64,000 nucleotides of DNA from Pseudochelatococcus sp050946405 (lineage in GTDB: Bacteria; Pseudomonadota; Alphaproteobacteria; Rhizobiales; Beijerinckiaceae), in contig NZ_JBMNUS010000002.1 in assembly GCF_050946405.1 (NCBI RefSeq), positions 434,001 to 498,000 of the forward strand, in the 5' to 3' direction. Under the pieces are notes generated by a model. That model saw only the letters and a program-made list of their open reading frames with translations. It did no database searches and was not told the origin of the DNA. Both the position numbers and the translations under genes were made by a program. Shown piece by piece: positions 16,161 to 24,324 of this stretch; the first letter of the stretch is position 1; the number at the start of each line of letters is the position of its first letter.

Positions 16161-17651
16161 TCACTCGATCCCGAGCTTCGCCTTCAACACTTCGTTCACC
16201 GCCTGCGGATTGGCCTTGCCGCCGGTCGTCTTCATCACCTGGCCGACGAACCAGCCGAGCAGCGTCGGCTTCAGCTTCACCTGTTCCACCTTGTCGGGGT
16301 TGCCGGCGATGATGGCGTCGACCGCCGCTTCGATCGCGCCCGTATCCGTCACCTGCCTGAGGCCGCGCTCCTCCACGATCGCACGCGGATCGCCGCCTTC
16401 CGTCCAGACGATCTCGAACAGATCCTTGGCGATCTTGCCGGAAATCACCTTCTCGCCGATCAGGTCGACGATCGCGCCAAGCTGCGCCGCCGATACCGGC
16501 GAGGTGGCGATGGTGTGGCCTTCCTTGTTGAGCCGGCCGAACAGCTCGTTGATGACCCAGTTCGCCGTTGCCTTGCCATCACGGGGATTCTGGCCGTCAC
16601 GCCCCTTCGCCACGTCCTCGAAGAAATCCGCCGTATCGCGCTCCGCCACCAGCACGCCGGCGTCATAGGCGGAGAGACCGTAATCGGCGATGAAACGCGC
16701 CTTCTTGGCGTCCGGCAGTTCCGGCAGCGCGGCCCCCAGGGCGTCGACGTAAGCCTGATCGAAGGTCAGCGGCAAAAGGTCTGGGTCCGGGAAATAGCGG
16801 TAGTCGTGCGCCTCTTCCTTGGAGCGCATCGAGCGCGTCTCGCCCCTGGCCGAATCGAACAGGCGCGTTTCCTGATCGATGCGGCCGCCGTCTTCGAGAA
16901 TGCCGATCTGGCGGCGCGCCTCGTACTCGATGGCCTGGCCGATGAAGCGGATCGAGTTGACGTTCTTGATCTCGCAGCGCGTGCCGAGCGGCGCGCCGGG
17001 GCGGCGCACGGAGACGTTGACGTCTGCGCGCAGGCTGCCCTTTTCCATGTCGCCGTCGCAGGTGCCGAGATAGCGCAGGATGGTGCGCAGCTTCGTCACA
17101 TAGGCTTTCGCCTCGTCGGCGGAACGGATGTCGGGGCGCGAGACGATTTCCATCAGCGCGACGCCGGAACGGTTGAGATCGACGAGGCTCGCGCCGGGGC
17201 TGAGATCATGGATCGACTTGCCGGCATCCTGCTCCAGATGCAGCCGCTCGATACCCACGACGATCTGCCGGCCATCCGCCAGATCGACGATCACCTCGCC
17301 CTCGCCGACGATGGGGTCCTTGAACTGGCTGATCTGGTAGCCCTGCGGCAGGTCGGGATAAAAATAGTTCTTGCGGTCGAACACCGAGCGCAGGTTGATC
17401 TGCGCCTTGAGCCCGAGGCCCGTGCGCACGGCCTGCGCCACGCATTCGGCATTGATCACCGGCAGCATGCCCGGCATGGCGGCGTCGACGAGCGAGACGT
17501 GATCGTTCGGCGCGCCGCCGAATTCCGTCGAGGCCCCGGAAAACAGCTTCGACTGCGACGATACCTGCGCGTGGATTTCCATGCCGATGACGATTTCCCA
17601 ATCGCCGGTTGCGCCCTTGATCAGATTGTGCGTGGCCACAGGGGCGTTCAT
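16161..17651 (-). CDS. gatB: Asp-tRNA(Asn)/Glu-tRNA(Gln) amidotransferase subunit B
   Basis: The 496-residue subunit binds misacylated tRNA and activates it as the kinase part of GatCAB, which makes Gln-tRNA(Gln) and Asn-tRNA(Asn). Signatures are IGMEIHAQV near the N-terminus, DRKNYFYPDLPQGYQISQ, the HDYRYFPDPDL block and the C-terminal YqeY-like tail ending LGWFVGQVMKTTGGKANP. Length is standard. Its start overlaps the chorismate mutase stop by four bases, so it is translated as the last gene of a gatC-gatA-aroQ-gatB message. Confidence 0.97.
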   Translation of the reverse strand: MNAPVATHNLIKGATGDWEIVIGMEIHAQVSSQSKLFSGASTEFGGAPNDHVSLVDAAMPGMLPVINAECVAQAVRTGLGLKAQINLRSVFDRKNYFYPDLPQGYQISQFKDPIVGEGEVIVDLADGRQIVVGIERLHLEQDAGKSIHDLSPGASLVDLNRSGVALMEIVSRPDIRSADEAKAYVTKLRTILRYLGTCDGDMEKGSLRADVNVSVRRPGAPLGTRCEIKNVNSIRFIGQAIEYEARRQIGILEDGGRIDQETRLFDSARGETRSMRSKEEAHDYRYFPDPDLLPLTFDQAYVDALGAALPELPDAKKARFIADYGLSAYDAGVLVAERDTADFFEDVAKGRDGQNPRDGKATANWVINELFGRLNKEGHTIATSPVSAAQLGAIVDLIGEKVISGKIAKDLFEIVWTEGGDPRAIVEERGLRQVTDTGAIEAAVDAIIAGNPDKVEQVKLKPTLLGWFVGQVMKTTGGKANPQAVNEVLKAKLGIE

Positions 17652-18046
17652 CGTTCTACTCCGTCTCCGGGACTGGAGCTCTTTCCGATTTCACCCGATC
17701 GGGAAAAGCTCTGCGATTCTTTTTCTGGAGCGACTTCCGGTCTGTCGGAAAACGCTCCGGCCGGCGCAAGCCGCTCGTCCTCGTATGCGATCACCCAATC
17801 CATCATCGTCCGCCACACGGCTTCCGCGAAATCGGGCGGCGCGCCGGCCTCTGCGGCGCGGCGGCGGACATGCGCGGCGACTTCCTCGACACGGGCGGGA
17901 ATCAGCGCCGGCAGGCCGTTGGCGCGCTTGGCGGCGATCACGCGCTCGACCACCGCCATGCGCCGCGCCAGCAGCATGACCATGTCGGCATCGATAGCGT
18001 CGATCTCGGCCCGGAATTCCGCAAGCACGTTTTCCGCCGCCGCCAT
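17648..18046 (-). CDS. AroQ-type chorismate mutase with repeat-derived C-terminal tail
   Basis: The first 95 residues form an all-helical AroQ chorismate mutase domain (chorismate to prephenate, Phe/Tyr synthesis). The first helix FRAEIDAIDADMVMLLARRM (11-30) has the conserved Arg, RMAVVERVIAAKRANG follows, and the last helix contains AVWRTMMDWVIAYE. Catalytic domains usually end there at 90-105 residues. Here residues 97-132 are Ser/Glu/Gly-rich and are encoded by two adjacent hairpin sequences of a genomic repeat (17676-17758), so the tail is probably an acquired extension. The gene sits between gatA and gatB, 4 bases after gatA and overlapping gatB by four. Confidence 0.88.
   Translation of the reverse strand: MAAAENVLAEFRAEIDAIDADMVMLLARRMAVVERVIAAKRANGLPALIPARVEEVAAHVRRRAAEAGAPPDFAEAVWRTMMDWVIAYEDERLAPAGAFSDRPEVAPEKESQSFSRSGEIGKSSSPGDGVER
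17676..17758 (-). repeat. two tandem hairpins forming the 3' end of the chorismate mutase gene
   Basis: Hairpin 1: GGAGCG (17727-17732) pairs with CGCTCC (17753-17758) and, inside, TTCCG (17735-17739) with CGGAA (17746-17750). Hairpin 2: GAGCTCTTTCCGAT (17676-17689) pairs with ATCGGGAAAAGCTC (17698-17711) at 12 of 14 positions. The GGAGCG core also appears in the hairpin at 14199. Such sequences usually lie between genes; here they are in frame. Confidence 0.6.
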
Positions 18047-18050
18047 GACG

Positions 18051-19529
18051 CTACTTCCACCAGCGGGGCGCGACGACCCGGCCGGCCGCCTGCTCGATCA
18101 CCTCGCCCGCCGCGAACAGCGTTTCCTCATCGAACGGCCGCCCGATGAGCTGCAATCCGAGCGGCAGCCCCTCCTGCCCCAGCCCGGCGGGAACGGCAAG
18201 ACCCGGCAGCCCGGCCATGTTGACGGTCACGGTGAACACGTCGTTGAGATACATCTCGATGGGCGAGGCGTTCGCCATCTCGCCGATGCCGAAGGCGGGC
18301 GTGGGCGTCGCCGGCGTCAGGATGGCGTCGACGCCCGAGGCGAAGACGTTCTCGAAATCCCGCCGGATGAGCGTGCGCACCTTCTGCGCGCGGACGTAAT
18401 AAGCGTCGTAATAGCCCGCCGACAGCACATAGGTGCCGATGAGGATGCGCCGCTTCACCTCGCGGCCGAAGCCCGCCGCGCGCGTGTTCTCGTAAAGCTC
18501 CGCGATGTCGCGCCCCGGCACGCGCAGGCCGTAGCGCACGCCGTCGTAACGGGCGAGGTTCGAGGAGGCCTCCGCCGGCGCGACGATGTAATAGACGGCG
18601 AGCGCATGGGACGTGTGCGGCAGGAAGACTTCCACCACCTCCGCGCCCGCGTCGCGCAGCCAGCCGGCCCCCCGCTGCCAGAGGGCATCGATCTCGGCGG
18701 AAAGACCCTCGACGCGGTATTCCTTCGGAATGCCGATCTTCATGCCCTTGATGGAACGGCCGATGGCCGCCTCATAGTCCGGCACGTCGCGCTCGACGCT
18801 GGTCGAATCCTTCGGGTCGAAGCCCGCCATCGAGCGCAGCAGGATTGCGGCGTCGCGCACCGTGCGCGTGATCGGCCCGGCCTGATCGAGCGAGGAGGCG
18901 AAGGCCACCGTGCCCCAGCGCGAGCAGCGCCCGTAGGTCGGCTTGATGCCCACGGTGCCGGTGAAGGCCGCCGGCTGGCGGATGGAGCCGCCCGTATCGG
19001 TCGCCGTCGCGCCCAGGCAAAGCCCCGCCGCCACCGCCGCGGACGAACCGCCGGAGGAGCCGCCCGGCGTAAGCCTCGTCTCCGATCCCTCGCGCCGCCA
19101 GGGATTGACGACGGGGCCGAAGAACGATGTCTCGTTCGACGAGCCCATGGCGAACTCGTCGTTGTTCAGCTTGCCGAGCATCACCGCCCCGTCCCGCCAC
19201 AACTGGGCGGTGACGGTCGATTCGTAGGACGGCACGAAATTTTCGAGAATGCGCGAGCAGGCCGTGGTGCGCACGCCCTCCGTCGCGAACAGATCCTTGA
19301 CGCCGACGGGAATGCCCTCCAGCGGCCCCGCCTCGCCGGCCGCCAGCCGCGCGTCGGAAGCCTTCGCGCCGTCGAGCGCCTTTTCGGGCGTCACCCGCAC
19401 ATAGGCGTTGAGCGCCCGCGCCGCCTCGATGGCGTCGAGATGGGCTTGCGTCAGTTCCGTGGCGGAGAAGCGCCGCGCGGCGAGACCGTCGCGCGCTTCC
19501 GCGAGGGTGAGCTGCGTCAGATCGGTCAT
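18051..19529 (-). CDS. gatA: Asp-tRNA(Asn)/Glu-tRNA(Gln) amidotransferase subunit A
   Basis: The 492-residue amidase subunit releases ammonia from glutamine for tRNA-dependent amidation. It has the amidase signature with the Ser-cisSer-Lys triad: the catalytic Lys in GVKDLFATEG, the Gly/Ser-rich LTPGGSSGGSSAAVAAG and TDTGGSIRQPAAFTG. Its C-terminus ends in the GQEGLPLGLQLIGRPFDE block. The start codon overlaps the gatC stop by one base. It lies four bases before the chorismate mutase gene. Length and motifs are those of an intact enzyme. Confidence 0.97.
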   Translation of the reverse strand: MTDLTQLTLAEARDGLAARRFSATELTQAHLDAIEAARALNAYVRVTPEKALDGAKASDARLAAGEAGPLEGIPVGVKDLFATEGVRTTACSRILENFVPSYESTVTAQLWRDGAVMLGKLNNDEFAMGSSNETSFFGPVVNPWRREGSETRLTPGGSSGGSSAAVAAGLCLGATATDTGGSIRQPAAFTGTVGIKPTYGRCSRWGTVAFASSLDQAGPITRTVRDAAILLRSMAGFDPKDSTSVERDVPDYEAAIGRSIKGMKIGIPKEYRVEGLSAEIDALWQRGAGWLRDAGAEVVEVFLPHTSHALAVYYIVAPAEASSNLARYDGVRYGLRVPGRDIAELYENTRAAGFGREVKRRILIGTYVLSAGYYDAYYVRAQKVRTLIRRDFENVFASGVDAILTPATPTPAFGIGEMANASPIEMYLNDVFTVTVNMAGLPGLAVPAGLGQEGLPLGLQLIGRPFDEETLFAAGEVIEQAAGRVVAPRWWK

Positions 19530-19816
19530 TATTCCACCACCTTCGGAACCACGAAATAATTGTCTTCGGCCTGCGGCGCGTTGGCCACGATCCGCTCCGC
19601 GCAGCCGCCGTCGTTCACCACATCCGCGCGCTGGCGCAGCGCCATGGGAATCACCGACGTCATCGGCTCGACGCCGCTGACGTCGACCGCATCGAGTTGC
19701 GCCACGAAGCTGAGGATGGCGTTCAGTTCGCTGCGCAGTTGCGGCACCTCGTCATCGGTCACGGCGATGCGCGCGAGATGCGCGATACGGCGGACGGTAT
19801 TCTCGTCAACGGCCAT
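19529..19816 (-). CDS. gatC: Asp-tRNA(Asn)/Glu-tRNA(Gln) amidotransferase subunit C
   Basis: This is the 95-residue small subunit that clamps GatA to GatB. It has the N-terminal TVRRIAHLARIAV segment, LNAILSFVAQLDAVDVSGVEPM in the middle and the C-terminal NYFVVPKVVE, all typical. It is the first gene of gatC-gatA-chorismate mutase-gatB, and 114 bases separate it from dprA upstream, where its promoter probably lies. The presence of GatCAB suggests that Gln-tRNA and/or Asn-tRNA are made by transamidation. Confidence 0.96.
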   Translation of the reverse strand: MAVDENTVRRIAHLARIAVTDDEVPQLRSELNAILSFVAQLDAVDVSGVEPMTSVIPMALRQRADVVNDGGCAERIVANAPQAEDNYFVVPKVVE

Positions 19817-19930
19817 GGAATCCGGTCACTCTCGTTCTTGTCGGGACTCTCGATGCATCAGGCTTCGGGCTATAGCACCCTCGAGCGCCGCGTCGCAAGA
19901 TGCATGCCGGGGCGCATTTCCCTCACATGC

Positions 19931-21166
19931 TCAGGAAGCCAGCAGCGACACGCGGTTGCCGGGGTGGCGCGCGATGCGCCCGGCCAGTTCCAGATCGAGC
20001 AGCGCCGTATGCACCACCCGCACCGACAGGCCGGAACCGCGCACGAGTTCGTCCACGTCGACGGGCGACGCGCCCAGAAGTCCGGCGACGATGCGCGCGC
20101 CCTCCTCCATCTGCGCCGGAAACCGGCCGCGCTCGTCGTCCGCGCGCCCGCCGCCGTCGTAAAGGCCCGGATCATAGGCCGCGCGGGCCGCGACGGGCGC
20201 GGGCGCAACTTCCGGCCAGTCGAACTCGTCCCACAGCGGTTCGCCCGTATCGTTCAGGTCGTCGGCGTCGAACAGCGACTTTTGCGCCGGTTCCCGCTCC
20301 ACCAGCGGCGCGAGCGCCGTCACCACGTCGTCGACGCCCGCGCACAGACTTGCGCCCTGGCGGATGAGATCGTTGGGGCCTTCGGCCCGCGGATCGAGCG
20401 GCGAGCCCGGCACGGCGAACACCTCCCGCCCCTGCTCCATCGCGAAACGCGCGGTGATCAGCGAGCCCGACCGGCGCGCCGCCTCCACCACGACGGTGCC
20501 GAGCGCGAGCCCCGAAACGATGCGGTTGCGGCGGGGAAAGTCGCGCCCGCGCGCGGTCCAGCCCATCGGCATTTCGCAGATGGCCGCGCCGCGCCCCACG
20601 ATTTTTTGCAGCAGCGGCTCGTTCTCCGCCGGGTAAACCTTGTCGTGGCCGCCGGCCAGCACGGCGACCGTGCCCGTGACGAGGCTTTCCGCATGGGCAT
20701 GCGCATCGATGCCGCGCGCCAGCCCCGAGACGACCACGAAACCCGCCTCGCCCAACCCGCGCGCCAGCCGTCCGGCGAAGGTCTGCCCGTTGGCCGAGGC
20801 GTTGCGCGAGCCCACGATCGCGACCATGGGCCGCGCCAGCACGGCCGTTTCGCCGCGCACGGCGATCACCGGCGGCGCGGAATCGATGGCGCGCAAGGCG
20901 GCGGGATAATCGGGCTCGCCCAGCGCCACGAAAGACACCTCAAATCGCCGTGCCGCCGCCAATTCCCGCTCCACCTCCTCCCGCGAGGCGACGCGGACGG
21001 GGCGGCCGCTCTTGCGCGCCAGTTCCGGCAGCGATTCCAGCGCGGCGGCGGCCGTGCCGAAACGGGCGATGAGGGCGCGGAAGGTGCGCGGGCCGACATT
21101 GTCGGAACGGATCAGGCGCAGCCAGTTCAGCCGCTGTTCGTCATCCAGCCGCACGCCCGCCGCCAT
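19931..21166 (-). CDS. dprA: DNA-processing protein DprA
   Basis: The 411-residue protein loads RecA on incoming single-stranded DNA during natural transformation. The central Rossmann-like domain has VAIVGSRNAS, VSGLARGIDAHAH and the nearby DFPRRNRIVSGL and GSLITARFA blocks. The N-terminal region is helical, and a C-terminal winged-helix (DML1-like) domain follows a variable acidic linker of about 80 residues. It starts five bases after plsY. Alphaproteobacteria widely carry dprA whether or not they are known to be competent; no other competence gene is seen here. Confidence 0.95.
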   Translation of the reverse strand: MAAGVRLDDEQRLNWLRLIRSDNVGPRTFRALIARFGTAAAALESLPELARKSGRPVRVASREEVERELAAARRFEVSFVALGEPDYPAALRAIDSAPPVIAVRGETAVLARPMVAIVGSRNASANGQTFAGRLARGLGEAGFVVVSGLARGIDAHAHAESLVTGTVAVLAGGHDKVYPAENEPLLQKIVGRGAAICEMPMGWTARGRDFPRRNRIVSGLALGTVVVEAARRSGSLITARFAMEQGREVFAVPGSPLDPRAEGPNDLIRQGASLCAGVDDVVTALAPLVEREPAQKSLFDADDLNDTGEPLWDEFDWPEVAPAPVAARAAYDPGLYDGGGRADDERGRFPAQMEEGARIVAGLLGASPVDVDELVRGSGLSVRVVHTALLDLELAGRIARHPGNRVSLLAS

Positions 21167-21171
21167 CCGCC

Positions 21172-21789
21172 CTATCCCTGCTTCTTCTCACCGATGCGCG
21201 GCTCCGTCTTCGCCGCGAGGCGCGCGATGTTGGCGCGATGCTTCCACCACAGCAAGGCGCTCAGAAAACAGGAGAGCACCGCAACCTTGTCCTCGCCCGC
21301 CTGCCACAGCACGAGCGGCGTCGCGGCGCTGGCGACGAGCGCGGCGAGCGACGAATAGCGATAGAGCAGCGCCGTCGCCAGCCAGATGAGCGCGAACGCC
21401 ACCGCGGCGACGGGCGCGAGGCCCACGAGACAGCCGATGAACGTCGCGACGCCCTTGCCGCCCCGAAACCCCAGCCACGCCGGATAGAGATGCCCCAGAA
21501 ACGCGCCGAGCGCGGCATAGAGCCCGGCATCGCCGCCGATGAGGTCCTCGGCGAGAATGACGGCGATCGCGCCCTTGAGCATGTCGCCGAGCAGCGTCGC
21601 GGCCGCGAGCGCCTTGTTGCCCGTGCGCAGCACGTTGGTGGCGCCGATATTGCCCGAGCCGATCTGCCGGATGTCGCCGAGCCCGGCAAACCGCGTCAAC
21701 AGCAGGCCGAAGGGGATCGAGCCCAGACAATAGCCGAGCACGAGCGCGAGAACGCCCCAAGGCCAGAATTGCGCCAGCAAGTTTTCCAT
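21172..21789 (-). CDS. plsY: acyl-phosphate:glycerol-3-phosphate acyltransferase PlsY
   Basis: The 205-residue inner-membrane enzyme makes lysophosphatidic acid from acyl-phosphate and glycerol-3-phosphate. Several hydrophobic helices are visible. The three conserved cytoplasmic motifs are GSIPFGLL (23-30), the IGSGNIGATNVLR stretch (43-55) and GFRGGKGVATFIG. GGGGG just ahead of the ATG may be the ribosome-binding site. It lies between the pyrC-like gene and dprA, an order common in Alphaproteobacteria. Confidence 0.96.
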   Translation of the reverse strand: MENLLAQFWPWGVLALVLGYCLGSIPFGLLLTRFAGLGDIRQIGSGNIGATNVLRTGNKALAAATLLGDMLKGAIAVILAEDLIGGDAGLYAALGAFLGHLYPAWLGFRGGKGVATFIGCLVGLAPVAAVAFALIWLATALLYRYSSLAALVASAATPLVLWQAGEDKVAVLSCFLSALLWWKHRANIARLAAKTEPRIGEKKQG

Positions 21790-21861
21790 CGGCCCCCAGG
21801 CTCCGCGTCACGTACATCCTGAAAGCGGCTGGCGCCTTCAGGTCGAAATCATCGGCGCCGT

Positions 21862-23175
21862 TCAGTCCTGCGACCCGTCGCAGGCATAAACCAGGCGCCC
21901 GGCGATATAGGTGCTCAGCACCCGCCCCGTCAGCCGCGCCTCGTCGAACGGCGAGTTCTTGCTCTTGGAATGCAGCTTCCGCTTGTCGACGACAAAGGGA
22001 ACATCCAGGTCGATCACGATGAGATCGGCAGGCTTGCCCGCCGCCAGCTCGCCGCCCGGCACGCCGATGAGCTGCGCGGGGCGCGTGGAAAGCGCATGCA
22101 GCAGGCGCGGCAGGGCGATCTGCCCCGCTTCGACCAGACGCAAACCGGCGGAGAGCATCGTCTCCAGTCCGAGCGCGCCGTTGGCGGCTTCCGAGAAGGG
22201 CCTGCGCTTGGTCTCGACGTCCTGCGGGTTGTGGTCGGAGACGATCACGTCGATCACGCCTTCGGCCAGCGCCGCGATCACCGCCTGCCGGTCGTCCTCG
22301 TCGCGCAGCGGCGGCGACAGGCGCAGGAAGGTGCGATAGTCGCCGATGTCGATCTCGTTCAGCGTCAGGTTGTTGATCGACACGCCGCACGTCACCGGCA
22401 GGCCGCTGTCCTTGGCGCGGCGCATGATGGCCACCGAATCCGCGCACGACACGAGCGCCGCGTGATAGCGCGCGCCGGTGAGCTTGGCGAGGCGGACGTC
22501 GCGCTCCAGCACCACCGTTTCGGCCTCGCGCGGAATGCCGTGCAGGCCGAGCAGGCTCGCGCGCGCGCCCTCGTTCATCACGCCCTGCCCGACGAGATCG
22601 GGGTCCTCGACGTGATTGACGATCAGCGCGTCGAAATCGCGCGCATAGGTCATGGCGCGGCGCAGTACCTGCGCGTTGGTGACGGAACGCGTGCCGTCCG
22701 TGAAGGCGACGGCGCCCGCTTCCTGCAACAGGCCGATTTCCGTCAGCTCGCGCCCCGCCAGCTCCTTGGTGAGCGCCGCCGCCGGGTGGATATGGACGAT
22801 GGCCGTGTCGCGCGCGCGCCGCAGCACGAAGTCGACGATGGCCGGCTCGTCGATCGGCGGGTTCGTCTCGGGCATGCAGACCACGGTGGTGACGCCGCCG
22901 GCCGCCGCCGCCTCACTGGCGGATTTCAGCGTCTCGCGGTGCTCCGCGCCGGGTTCGCCCACGAAGGCGCGCAGGTCCACGAGGCCCGGCGCAAGCACAT
23001 GGCCGCCGCAATCGAGCTCGCGCGTGCCTTCCGGCCCGCTGCCCCCGACGAGATGCGGCCCGACATCGACGATGACGCCGGCGCGCACCAGCACGCCGCC
23101 GCGCTCGTCGCGCCCGCTCGCGGGATCGATGACACGGGCATTGTGAAAGAGCTGCGGAGGCAGAAACGCGCTCAT
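21862..23175 (-). CDS. dihydroorotase homologue lacking metal-binding histidines (PyrC', probably non-catalytic)
   Basis: This 437-residue amidohydrolase-fold protein matches multifunctional-complex-type dihydroorotase over its full length, but key ligands are missing. The usual DxHxH motif after the first strand reads VDLRAFVGEPG (66-76), with Arg and Phe in place of the two His. The HVS motif that supplies another ligand reads LVSCAD. The late SDHNPQD still has the Asp-His pair. In Pseudomonas and others an inactive PyrC' of this kind is a structural partner of PyrB. Its start overlaps the pyrB stop by four bases, so the same partnership is inferred, and an active dihydroorotase should exist elsewhere. 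The start at 23175 is the first conserved Met. Confidence 0.9.
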   Translation of the reverse strand: MSAFLPPQLFHNARVIDPASGRDERGGVLVRAGVIVDVGPHLVGGSGPEGTRELDCGGHVLAPGLVDLRAFVGEPGAEHRETLKSASEAAAAGGVTTVVCMPETNPPIDEPAIVDFVLRRARDTAIVHIHPAAALTKELAGRELTEIGLLQEAGAVAFTDGTRSVTNAQVLRRAMTYARDFDALIVNHVEDPDLVGQGVMNEGARASLLGLHGIPREAETVVLERDVRLAKLTGARYHAALVSCADSVAIMRRAKDSGLPVTCGVSINNLTLNEIDIGDYRTFLRLSPPLRDEDDRQAVIAALAEGVIDVIVSDHNPQDVETKRRPFSEAANGALGLETMLSAGLRLVEAGQIALPRLLHALSTRPAQLIGVPGGELAAGKPADLIVIDLDVPFVVDKRKLHSKSKNSPFDEARLTGRVLSTYIAGRLVYACDGSQD

Positions 23176-24131
23176 CGATGGCCCCCCTCGTTGGGAAGAT
23201 GCTGCGCCAGCGCCTCCAGCACCGCCATGCGCACGGCAACGCCCATTTCCACCTGCTCGCGGATCAGCGATTGCGCGCCGTCCGCCACGCCCGAATCGAT
23301 CTCGACTCCCCGGTTCATCGGGCCCGGATGCATCACCAGCGCATCGGGCTTCGCCCACGAGAGCTTTTCGGCATCCAGCCCGTAGAAGCGGAAATATTCC
23401 TTAACGGAAGGCACGAAGGAGCCGTTCATGCGCTCGCGCTGCAAGCGCAGCATCATCACGATATCGGCGCCTTCCAGCCCCTTCCGCATGTTGGTGAAGG
23501 TCTCGACGCCGAATTGCCCGATGCCCTCCGGCAGCAGCGTCGACGGCCCCACGCAGCGCACGCGCGCGCCCAGCGCCTGCAACAGGATGATGTTGGAGCG
23601 CGCCACGCGCGAATGCAGCACGTCGCCGCAGATGGCGACCGTCAGCCCCTCGATGCGGCCCTTGTTGCGCCGGATGGTCAGCGCGTCCAGCAGCGCCTGC
23701 GTCGGGTGCTCGTGCGCGCCGTCGCCGGCGTTGATCACCGAGCAGTCGACCTTGCGCGCCAGCAGATGCACCGCGCCCGCCGCGTGATGGCGCACGACGA
23801 TGATGTCCGGCCGCATCGCGTTCAGCGTCATGGCCGTGTCGATCAGCGTCTCGCCTTTCTTCACGGAGGACGAGGCGACCGACATGTTCATGACATCCGC
23901 GCCAAGGCGCTTGCCCGCCAGCTCGAAAGACGATTGCGTGCGCGTCGAGGGCTCGAAGAACAGGTTGATCTGCGTGCGGCCCCGCAGGGTCGCGCGCTTC
24001 TTCTCCACCTGGCGGCTGACCTCGACGGCCTTGTCGGCCATATCGAGCAGCGTCTCGATATCCGGCCGCGACAATCCCTCGATGCCGAGCAGATGGCGAT
24101 GGGGAAACTGGAGTGTGTGATGCTCGCTCAT
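23172..24131 (-). CDS. pyrB: aspartate carbamoyltransferase catalytic subunit
   Basis: This enzyme of about 319 residues carries out the committed step of pyrimidine synthesis, carbamoyl phosphate plus aspartate to carbamoyl aspartate. Carbamoyl-phosphate motif FFEPSTRTQSSFE, then SSVKKGETL, GDGAHEHPTQALLD and the C-terminal MHPGPMNRGVEID are all present. Two in-frame starts exist (24155 and 24131); the second begins the conserved region, and neither has a strong ribosome-binding site. There is no pyrI; the downstream overlapping pyrC-like gene probably encodes the non-catalytic partner of a class A ATCase dodecamer. Confidence 0.95.
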   Translation of the reverse strand: MSEHHTLQFPHRHLLGIEGLSRPDIETLLDMADKAVEVSRQVEKKRATLRGRTQINLFFEPSTRTQSSFELAGKRLGADVMNMSVASSSVKKGETLIDTAMTLNAMRPDIIVVRHHAAGAVHLLARKVDCSVINAGDGAHEHPTQALLDALTIRRNKGRIEGLTVAICGDVLHSRVARSNIILLQALGARVRCVGPSTLLPEGIGQFGVETFTNMRKGLEGADIVMMLRLQRERMNGSFVPSVKEYFRFYGLDAEKLSWAKPDALVMHPGPMNRGVEIDSGVADGAQSLIREQVEMGVAVRMAVLEALAQHLPNEGGHR

Positions 24132-24324
24132 TCTGAAAGCATCGCTATAAAGCATTCCGGCCCGGTTGGAAATCGCCCCGCGCGATGATGCGCGCCCGAT
24201 CCGCCGCTATCCAGAACTATTTTGCGCACGCCGTTCCGGCAGGGCATGCGCCGCTTCGTATTCATCCTCTTATTATTGTTAAATATCATATGGTTAAAGA
24301 AGAGAATGAATCTCCTTCATCAAC

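Noticed and set aside
16515..19559. 1014-codon open frame opposite gatA, chorismate mutase and gatB
   Set aside because: Shadow frame antisense to intact housekeeping genes.
24132..24324. Small RNA or riboswitch in the AT-rich spacer between pyrB and glnE
   Set aside because: The stretch is AT-rich but shows no clear stem-loop of known class; it most likely holds the pyrB promoter.
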